Under the pieces are notes generated by a model, which was given only the letters and a program-made list of their open reading frames with translations, made no database searches and was not told the origin of the DNA. Below, piece after piece: positions 8,792 through 15,000 of a stretch of 15,000 nt of DNA (position 1 is its first letter; every line of letters begins with the position of its first letter). The stretch lies in contig JAHBMJ010000007.1 in NCBI GenBank assembly GCA_018398765.1, forward strand, positions 1-15,000, written 5' to 3'. The position numbers and the translations under genes were made by a program. This stretch comes from Chromera velia (Eukaryota > Sar > Chromeraceae).

Positions 8792-9319
8792 TCACTGTTC
8801 ATTTGCAAGCACATCGCACACAGGGACCCCCCCTGCTACCCGGCTGACCGAAAGGGCCTTCACCACCGTCGCTGCTCGGAAAGAGTACACCCCTTGTGGA
8901 TCAAATTCTTGTTGCAGACCCACGCGCACGAACTTTCCACCTGCGCTCCTCACAACTGCAGTCCTATCAAACCGATCGACCGCCCCCGCATGGATCAGGA
9001 GGTCGGCTTCCGGACTGTCCGTGATGTTCCCGATCTGCACCACGGAAACAGTCCCCTCCCCTCCTGGAGACGGATACTGGAGACAACACAAACCCCTGGA
9101 GGTGGTGACTGCCTCGGACTTGTGTCCAAAGACCTCTACATACCGAGATACGTAGGGCCATTCGCGGATGACGCGCACTTTCGATCTGGGGAAAATTGAG
9201 AACGTGCACTGGGAGTTAAGTTCTGTAACCGTCTCCCCCGATGCAACCACTTGTTTCCCCACCTGCACAGCAAACGCCTTCTCTCCCACCTCCCTAATTG
9301 TTGCTGATCGTTCTTCTTC
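8792..9319 (-). pseudogene. Copia protease region, degenerate
   Basis: This is the interval between gag and the pre-integrase zinc motif, where the aspartic protease belongs. The frame is open for 176 codons, continuing gag's frame after a TGA at 9322-9320. No Asp-Ser/Thr-Gly active site is visible. The nearest candidate is ADLLIHAGAVDRFD, followed by AVVRSAGGKFVRVGL, which resembles the spacing after the active site in Copia proteases but has His-Ala-Gly. It ends at a stop near 8792, and the zinc/integrase frame downstream is shifted. Assignment rests on position plus this weak match. Confidence 0.5.
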
Positions 9320-10295
9320 TCACTCAAAGTCATCGAGCGAGCAGAAAGATGCGCGATCGTCTAGATCGTCACACAAGACGAAGGAGACGGCATCGTCATC
9401 GGCGTCACTGGGGGGCTCGTCATTATCGCTGGCCAGTATGGCACGGCACATGCGCGCAGCCTGCACCGACTCGCGATGTTGGGTGACATCAGAGTACGCT
9501 GCTGCCTCCACAATTTGTTTGTTGAGCTCGTCAACCATCAGGCTGAGCTCACTGTGATCGTACTTGCTCAAGTCCACCGACTCGATGGATTCTGCGGTCG
9601 GGGGTACTGTCTGTCCTTGGCCTTCATCGTGCCCACCGTCAAATTCAGAGAGGAGCGCAGCTAGTTTGGCCCTAAAGGACTGTCCCTGTCCTCCATAACC
9701 TCTTTGCTGCTGCTGCTGCTGCTGCTTCCACTGGTTGTGGTGGTTGTTCTGTCTCGACCAGGGTTGCCCGGTGGAGGGCGGACCCCTGGGGGCAGACTGT
9801 TTATTTCCCTGCGTCACATTTTAGTACGTCTGCACGAGACCGCGCACTTTGCGACGTGCGGATCTCATCACGTTCTTACTCGGTTTGGCAATGTTTGGCA
9901 GACCGAGCCATCTCCGCGTTCTCATCCAACCCAATCACTGTTGGCAATGCGGGGTCTACCCTACTACCCCCACCCCCCTTGCTGTTTCCCTTCTTCTGTG
10001 CAAGTGAAGAGGAGACGGTGAAAGAGAAACTTTCCATCTTTCTTTTCAACTGCTCTACCTACTTTAAGTAATTCTCGAAGGTAAGACGGGGATCGGTCTT
10101 TCTTTTTGGGTCGCTGGAGAGCTGTTTTTTAAGCCACTCAAGAAGGAAGATACGGAGCGTCTTCCAATCTTTTGTAACTTTCAGATTTCTGCTCCCCTCC
10201 TTGGTCGTCTCCGTTGACAGCCAGTTTCTTGTCTGGGTGTCTGTTCCTTCAAGGAAAAACTCGACCATGAGTTCATCATTAAAGGTGACAGACAA
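9320..10295 (-). pseudogene. Copia gag, C-terminal part, broken
   Basis: The frame begins at the insert edge, at codon 10295, and reads LSVTFNDELMVEFFLEG, WLSTETTKEG and a KDWKTLRIFLLEWLKKQL segment, the helical capsid-like text of Copia gag. A TAG follows FENYLK near 10059 and a TAA near 9890. A frameshift around 9817-9900 leads to a Gln/Asn/Gly-rich stretch, with seven consecutive CAG codons near 9704-9725, and then an acidic tail ending DDLDDRASFCSLDDFE at a TGA (9322-9320). No intact CCHC zinc knuckle was found. The N-terminal part of gag lies beyond the inserted Penelope-like element, at 13822-14305. Confidence 0.75.
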
Positions 10296-10300
10296 GAGAG
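10296..10300. repeat. Target duplication of the Penelope-like element, left copy
   Basis: GAGAG here and at 13817-13821. Joining gag across one copy keeps the frame. The repeat is short and of low complexity, so its exact limits are ambiguous. Confidence 0.6.
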
Positions 10301-11176
10301 GTCAAGGATGCTTATGCTGGGGTGGGAGAGGATGCATCATGGTGGGACAAGGGAGTAATATATTTAATTTGGTCACGATGGAAGAGAGGCTTTTATATTG
10401 GAAGTACCGTTAGTAGGGCGCTCAATCGGTTCTTTCAGCACCTCACGAGTGCATTAAAACCGCATCACGTTGGGAGGAAATGTAATAAGACGGGTCGTGG
10501 GTATGTACATCGCTTCTATTCTGTTTTGTCTGCTGATGTTTCCAGATACAGCCTCTTTGTTATCCTTCCTATTATAAAGATTAGGGGTAGTCAGATAAAT
10601 TTACGCATGATGGAGTACCTATGTATTCGTACATACAAACCTACATGGAATACAGTTAGTGTGTTAAAGAGATTCAAGAATGACCCGGTGCATAATTTGA
10701 GGGATCCTAATAAAAGGGATGTTCGCTCAATTGCGTGCAGGTGTAGTGACAGGGTCTCAAGTCTGAGGAGGAGACTTGAATCTTCTGTTCACATGTCGAA
10801 GTTGGCGGGAGGAGTTGATAAAGGAGGCATTTTCCAATCTCGCTCTCTTTTCCTCTATAGGGTCACTGGCGAAGAGGGTGTGGGGGCGAAGAGAGGGGAA
10901 GGGGACGTGATTTCTCTTTTTTGTGCACGACTGCTGACTACATTGTTCAAGAAGGTCCTTCCCGATTCGTCTCTTCGTTCATTTGATGCGATGAAGAATG
11001 ATTTGAGTGCATGTATGTGCATGGTGCCCAAGGGCGGGATTCTTGGGAGAGGGAGGGCAATTTTTGACTTGAATGTGAGACGAATGTGCGAGTTAAATGG
11101 CTGGTCAGCAGCGACTTTGCTCAGAGGGGAGCTGATTACGATTCGGGTGCCCCTTGCTGACTTGTCTTTTCTCTGA
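10301..11176 (+). pseudogene. GIY-YIG endonuclease domain of the Penelope-like element
   Basis: An open frame of 291 codons runs from the insert border to a TGA at 11174-11176. The nuclease signature is clear: GVIYLIW (the GIY half, about 10352) and GFYIGST (the YIG half, 10388-10408), followed by Arg in RALNRFFQHL and the catalytic Glu in MMEYLCIRTYKPTWN (Glu codon 10613-10615). The Glu-x3-Ile with a Pro and Asn at the end is typical of the family. The remaining 180 residues are basic and contain CRC and CMCM cysteine pairs but no domain I can name. In related elements the nuclease nicks the target DNA to prime reverse transcription. All key nuclease residues are present. Confidence 0.85.
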
Positions 11177-11191
11177 TCTTTTTATTTTGCC

Positions 11192-13385
11192 ATGTTTGAG
11201 GAGATAAGGAAAACTGTGTCTCTGTTATGAAACGTGAGGCTTTGCCTTCTCCCTACAAAGCTGACTGATCTTCAACAAACTTTGGACAATATATATGGGA
11301 TTTGTAGGGAAGGAGGAGGGGGTGAAGGTTCTTCTTGTGGATCGTCGTGTCGTTGTATAGAAATTGCGGAATTATTTAATCTTCCTTTGCTTGATGGTCA
11401 TGTGTGTTGTCTACTGTCTGCGTCTTCCTCTCTTAGATCTTTCTTCTCTCTTCCTCCTCACTTTTCTTCCAAAGCCAAATTATGGCCTAACACTGGTGTA
11501 TGGAATGTTGTTTCGAAGGGTATTAAGTCTTTCCTCCATTCTGTTCTCACTTCTGATGGTGACACTCGAGAGGGGGTTAGTCTAGGGAGGACAATGGGAA
11601 GGGGGAGGGGGAGGGAGAATACAAGAGCCAGGTCGATGAAAGGGGTTTTGTCACCTGCAATGATTGCCGACCTTTGGGAGCGGTGGGTTTCAACGCTTTC
11701 GTATGCTCAGACAAATGAGAAAGGGGCCGGCCGTCCTAAAGAAGTCTGTGATAATAAGAAAGTTATTGACTGCTCTAGCGGTTGTGCCAGTTGACAAGGC
11801 CAGAGGAGATCTGGCTTTTTTGTGTAAAGGGAGATACATTGAAGCAGTGGTGAGAGCTTTTCTTTTTGATTCTTCTTATGAAAGAATTGGGGGGGGTGAG
11901 TTTTCTGCTTCTCTGGACCTTCTGGAGAATGGTTTTCCAAATGAAAAGGATGCATGGGTATCTTTTTTGAATCAGTTCAAGAAATTCGACAGGAAGAAAG
12001 ACCACTTTGCGATTGGGATCCTTTGGGTGAAAATTTAATGCAAGTCTTGAGGAGTTGAGGGGGAGCTCCCTGAGTTTTGGTCCTCTTTGAAGTACAGCCC
12101 ATTGGTATCTTACAAGAAACATGCCAGACGTGAGATTTTTTTTTTCCTTTGCAAGGCTTTGAATGGTTATCTTTCTTACTTTTCGCCGCATTATGATTTT
12201 AACTCTGTCTTTGCTTTTCAGGATAAGGTTAGGATTTTTAATTCAGGGTTTGGGAGACTTATAGATCGTGGCTCTTATCTTTCTTCTAATTTGTATTGGC
12301 CTTGGGGTGGACTTGGTCTGCTGGTGGACAACATCAAAGCATTTTTTCTCTTTCTACCCAGACTCTCTGAGTTGATTTCCTTTCTGGTTTGAATGACTTT
12401 GTTCATTTCATTTATTCTTCTTCTAGATATCGTTTTGTTATATTGCCCATCCATAAATCTTTTTGTATTAAGGAGGCGGGTCCAAGAGAGGGTGAGAAGT
12501 GGTATTCTCAGAGACGTTACTTAAAACCTGTTGCTTTTTTATCCTTCCATTGCAATTATACGAATGCACTTTCTTGCCCTCTTGATATGCTGACTCGTAT
12601 AATTAATCTTAATTTTGTTTCGAATGTAATTCGGGTTTGAGGGAAGATGGTAAGACAGCATGAAGGTTTTCCTCAAGGGAGTCCTTGCTCTCCTGGTGAG
12701 GCCCGATTTTTTGCCGCGTGGAAAGAGTACTCTGTTGTATTGATGAGATCAAAACCTTCATAGGAGGGGGAAAAATGGATGGCAAGAAGATACATAGACG
12801 ATAGAACGATTGTTTTTAGGTCTGACTGTGGCATGAGTAATGTGCCGGATGACCCCATGATGGAAAAGTTATTTGAGGAAGACTTCTACAGTCTTGCATG
12901 CGTTTTAGAGCGTCAGAAGGGATCTACAGTGCTTGGTTTACGTCTTTTCTCTTTATCGGAATCTCCTTTGATTTTGCTTTTTGCTGCTGTTAATCCTAAC
13001 CGTGATGTTCTTCTTAATTTCTTTCGTGATTTGGTTGCTTTTTCTCTGTTGCCTATTTCTGGAGGATGGTTGTCTTTTCCTATTTAATAACCTACCTTCA
13101 CTTTATAGAGTGCGTTTGATACATGCTTTCTCCTGTGTTCCTTCTCTTTCAGCCAAGAAGGGCCTAATATCCTCTCATCTTATCCGAACACTTCTTTCTT
13201 GTAATGTACCTGCGGTTGTCCTGGTTGACGAACTTACTTTTCTGTTTTTGGAGTTGTATATTTTGAGATGGCCTGTTTCGTTTTTGCTTGATTTGTTCAT
13301 GTCTGCAGTCCGTCGGACTGGTGATGATGATCTTCGTTCTCTTTGGAAGGCACGTTTGTCCTTTCTTTGTTTTGTTCTAAAATAA
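11192..13385 (+). pseudogene. Reverse transcriptase of the Penelope-like element, broken
   Basis: Pieces in order: an ATG at 11192 with an early TGA (11228-11230), then open to 11794; after a frameshift, VVPVDKARGDLAFLCKGRY (about 11780-11830), an entry motif of this RT type; ELPEFWSSLKY (about 12060) with stops before it; another shift near 12390; then HEGFPQGSPCSPGEARFF (12659-12712) and RRYIDDRTIVF with the catalytic Tyr-Ile-Asp-Asp at 12791-12802, separated by a TAG at 12761-12763. A TGA lies at 12638-12640. A final shift near 13070 leads to a thumb-like segment with KKGLISSHLIRTLLS, ending at 13385. It copies the element's RNA at the nicked target. At least three frameshifts and several stops make it inactive. 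Confidence 0.8.
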
Positions 13386-13816
13386 TCTACATATGACTGA
13401 TTTTCAACGTTACGGCCTTTTGTTGTCGTTTGCTTCCGCAAGTGCACCTGAGAACCGTCAGCGATAGACAAAAGACAGCGGTATAGATACGGAGGGGCAT
13501 CGCATGCGGGACACTGCGTGTGTTCCCTAATCATGCCTACAGTCTATCCATCAGCTTGTAAGGATCGACGCAATACTGCGATTAATTGGCATACTAATTT
13601 CAAGCTATTAATATTTAGCTCGGCATGTATGCGAAGGTTCAGTCTCCGAAGGTTTTTTGCATGCATGCATTTTTTGTATGTCGTTTAATTAGCATGTATT
13701 CGATGAATTCCAATTGAATCAGACAGCAGCCTGTTGGATTATACTGGATTATGGTAGATTGACCATGTGTTCCTACCAACACATTTGTATACAGACAACA
13801 TAAGATCTCAGCTGTT
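13386..13816 (+). other. 3' non-coding tail of the Penelope-like element
   Basis: About 430 bp with no gene. It contains GCATGCATGCAT and a short CGAAGGTT direct repeat near 13631 and 13647. I looked for a hammerhead-ribozyme core (CTGATGA with a nearby GAAA), which some Penelope-like elements carry, and did not find one by eye on either strand. Confidence 0.5.
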
Positions 13817-13821
13817 GAGAG
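13817..13821. repeat. Target duplication of the Penelope-like element, right copy
   Basis: GAGAG, matching 10296-10300. It lies within a GAGAGAGAC run, so the edge could shift by a few bases. Confidence 0.6.
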
Positions 13822-14305
13822 AGACTTTCAATTTTCTAGAATCTCCATTATAGATAAGGCGGCTGAAAAGGTTCAGGAGATCAAAGAGGGAGAAGCCCTT
13901 TCCGGTAAGGAGGGAGAAAAACATCACCCCCCATCTGACTGAGAGCTTGAGCTCTGCATCTCTGGGGCCATATTTGGAGAGGAGAGGAGAAATGATTTTT
14001 ACATTGATCTCCTCTTTCAGCTTTTTGATATGTTCGGCCTTTTTCTTCTTGTTTGCCATTTCCTCTACCGTCAGAACTGGCAGACGATCAGCAGATTTTT
14101 CTATTTCTTCGAGACGCTCGATCAGAAGGTCATCTCCATACGCAGTGAATTGGAGAGTAGAATGGATGGTAGAAAGGGAAGTAAGATTTGTAAGATCTTT
14201 GATCCATTTCTTTGTTGCCTTCACCCAGTGTTTTGCTGAAGCATAACGAAAGATCTGGGGAGGGCAGGAACTTGTGATTGGGACGAATTTGATTTCAGCA
14301 GACAT
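13822..14305 (-). pseudogene. Copia gag, N-terminal part
   Basis: The start ATG is at 14305-14303, 64 bases inside the 5' LTR, the first ATG of the leader in this frame (MSAEIKFVPI). The 160 codons up to the insert edge are uninterrupted. The text is helical and basic, with KHWVKATKKWIKDLTNLTSL, a LLIERLEEIEKSADRL segment, a Lys-rich ANKKKKAEHIKKLKEE stretch that may be coiled coil, and GVMFFSLLTGKGFSL. It has no domain I can name on its own. Position, strand and the in-phase continuation at 10295 identify it as gag. The Penelope-like element cuts it after Lys-Val-Ser-Leu. Confidence 0.75.
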
Positions 14306-14368
14306 TCTCAAAAAACTTCAGAAAACATCTCAGAAAAGCGACGGTGGCAGTTACGGCTAGTTGACCGC
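14306..14368 (-). promoter_or_regulatory. Leader between 5' LTR and gag; primer binding site expected here
   Basis: The 63 nt following the 5' LTR on the minus strand begin GCGGTCAACTAGCCGTAACT. A tRNA-3'-end match would normally start with TGG; none is at the junction, and I could not assign a primer tRNA. Confidence 0.4.
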
Positions 14369-14587
14369 AATTTTTCTAAACGCTAGGTTCCAGTGAGCTT
14401 TAGAACCATACGTATAGTTGACGGAAATTTAAAAGAATGACAAGAGTCTGTTCATATTATGCAATGCAATCTATTGATCGAAACCGCTAGAAAAAGAATA
14501 ATCACACTGCCGAAAATAACTGCCGATTTCTAGTAGCCCTATAAAGACTCTAAGAGAGACTGCTCGGGAAAGCAAAATTAACAAACT
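14369..14587 (-). repeat. 5' LTR of the Copia-type element
   Basis: 219 bp aligned with 3885-4101 in direct orientation. Most differences are transitions, plus a small indel near 14415-14427. It should hold the element's promoter; an AT-rich CATAATATGAA on the minus strand near 14460 is a possible TATA region, but this is weak. Confidence 0.92.
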
Positions 14588-14601
14588 GCGTGAAACATGA
14601 T

Positions 14602-14609
14602 ACGTTAAG
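14602..14609. repeat. Target site duplication of the MITE, left copy
   Basis: ACGTTAAG here against ACGCTAAG at 14854-14861, one mismatch. Confidence 0.7.
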
Positions 14610-14853
14610 GACCTCCCTGAACCTAACTACCACTTGAAAGTTCAAGCCGCATTTTTGGATAGGCTTGAAAGTCCGCGCCGCAGGTGCGGATCATTTATGG
14701 TGCGTTACGGTGTCTCAAAAGCCAAAGCCACATATCTGGATGGTGTCTTGACCATTTACACCGCAGGTGTGGATGGTCTCTTGAAAAACGAAGCCGCAAA
14801 TAGAGATCATCTTAATTATATTTTTTTAAGTGGTACTTAGGTTTAGGGAGGTT
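14610..14853. mobile_element. MITE, 244 bp, 25-bp terminal inverted repeats
   Basis: The left end GACCTCCCTGAACCTAACTA (14610-14634 in full) and the inverse of the right end (14829-14853) agree at 22 of 25 positions. Near-identical 8-bp sequences flank it, and the sister repeat unit at about 3770 lacks the insert, giving an empty site. There is no coding capacity worth noting; a short plus-strand frame across it has no known domain. The 8-bp duplication would suit hAT-type or other 8-bp families. The TIR differs from that of the 1.4-kb element at 5433, so the two are not the same family. Confidence 0.82.
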
Positions 14854-14861
14854 ACGCTAAG
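14854..14861. repeat. Target site duplication of the MITE, right copy
   Basis: ACGCTAAG, next to the right inverted repeat and one mismatch from the left copy. Confidence 0.7.
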
Positions 14862-15000
14862 CTGACGTTAAGCTGACGTAACAGTTAAAATGTCACACGA
14901 TTTCGTAGGGTGCACGAGGGGGTAATATTGAACAAAAACCGAGGCGCAGGGCCCCGGCATGATTTGCATAAAATCCTGTACTCAAGTTCGATCGCGATAT

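Larger units (their letters stand above)
10301..13816 (+). mobile_element. Penelope-like retroelement with N-terminal GIY-YIG endonuclease, degenerate
   Basis: A 3.5-kb plus-strand insertion inside gag. It encodes a GIY-YIG nuclease domain followed by a reverse transcriptase with a palm-motif QGSP and a YIDD active site. GIY-YIG joined to reverse transcriptase is the hallmark of Penelope-like elements. In the canonical ones the nuclease is C-terminal; here it comes first, as in the permuted Chlamys and Naiad groups known from green algae, protists and invertebrates. The coding frame is already open at the left border and has no ATG before the nuclease, so the copy is probably 5'-truncated. 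Stops and frameshifts show it is dead. A 430-bp non-coding tail follows the last frame. Confidence 0.82.
3885..14587 (-). mobile_element. Copia-type LTR retrotransposon, degenerate, with two nested insertions
   Basis: Two direct repeats of about 218 bp enclose a leader, gag, a zinc-binding and integrase region, reverse transcriptase and RNase H, all on the minus strand. Integrase comes before reverse transcriptase, the defining order of Copia/Ty1 elements. The full span is 10.7 kb, but two inserts (5433-6843 and 10301-13816) account for about 4.9 kb. Without them it is about 5.76 kb. Several in-frame stops and frameshifts show that it cannot make its own proteins. The LTRs differ by about a dozen substitutions plus a small indel by eye, so the insertion is not recent. 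Confidence 0.93.
14588..14938. repeat. Remainder of the interrupted 122-bp repeat unit, carrying a MITE
   Basis: GCGTGAAACATGATACGTTA at 14588 corresponds to GCGTGAAACATGACAGGCTA at 3758. After the MITE, the sequence AAAATGTCACACGATTTCGT through GGGGGTAATATT (to 14932) matches 3788-3832. The unit is therefore the right-hand half of the repeat split by the retrotransposon. Confidence 0.82.

Noticed and set aside
4121-13385. Possible nuclear stop-codon reassignment (TGA as Trp), prompted by TGA at 8129-8127 where Trp fits
   Set aside because: TAG and TAA also interrupt the same elements, alongside frameshifts. Ordinary decay explains them.
13386-13816. Hammerhead ribozyme in the Penelope-like tail
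   Set aside because: Only CTGATGG on the minus strand near 13545 was found; the invariant core is not met and no paired stems were seen.
14841-14848. TTTAGGG, a telomere-type heptamer
   Set aside because: It occurs once, inside the inverted end of the MITE; there is no array.
1-15000. CRISPR arrays, tRNA or rRNA genes
   Set aside because: No regularly spaced conserved repeats with unique spacers, and no cloverleaf or rRNA-like sequence was noticed by eye; the tandem repeats here have no spacers.

Overview
This window looks like eukaryotic nuclear DNA from a protist. It has phase-consistent introns, long microsatellite and minisatellite tracts, LTR and Penelope-type retroelements, and cut-and-paste style insertions. 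Nothing in it is bacterial. An alga such as a chromerid would fit the mix of elements, but that is only a guess; the sequence does not fix the species.

Layout. (1) Positions 1-400 are a (CT)n/(CA)n microsatellite block. (2) Positions about 505-1308, minus strand, are the one host-gene candidate: an ankyrin-repeat gene assembled from three short exons whose splice sites and reading phases agree. (3) Positions 1650-2478 are non-coding, with a hairpin, a 23-bp duplication and an AT-rich stretch. (4) Positions 2479-3424 are a purine-rich minisatellite with a 19-bp period. Its long open frames are artefacts of the repeat. (5) Positions 3726-3884 hold a 122-bp repeat that occurs in tandem. Its second unit is split by everything that follows and resumes at 14588.

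(6) Positions 3885-14587 are one Copia-type LTR retrotransposon on the minus strand. It has LTRs of about 218 bp, a polypurine tract at 4102-4109, and gag, integrase, reverse transcriptase and RNase H read leftward from 14305 to 4121. It is swollen to 10.7 kb because two other elements sit inside it. A 1,411-bp hAT-like terminal-inverted-repeat element (5433-6843) has a perfect 8-bp target duplication and splits the reverse transcriptase. A 3.5-kb Penelope-like element (10301-13816, plus strand) splits gag between 5-bp GAGAG repeats. Removing each insert and one copy of its target duplication brings the host reading frame back into phase, which supports the boundaries. Without the inserts the Copia element is about 5.76 kb, a normal size.

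(7) Positions 14610-14853 are a 244-bp MITE with 25-bp inverted ends and an 8-bp near-perfect target duplication, inserted in the resumed 122-bp repeat unit.

The most interesting item is the Penelope-like element. Its GIY-YIG endonuclease domain lies upstream of the reverse transcriptase, the reverse of the canonical Penelope order and as in the permuted Chlamys/Naiad groups. All the mobile-element genes here are broken by stops and frameshifts, so this is a nest of dead elements. No cellular pathway or operon can be read from the window beyond the ankyrin gene.
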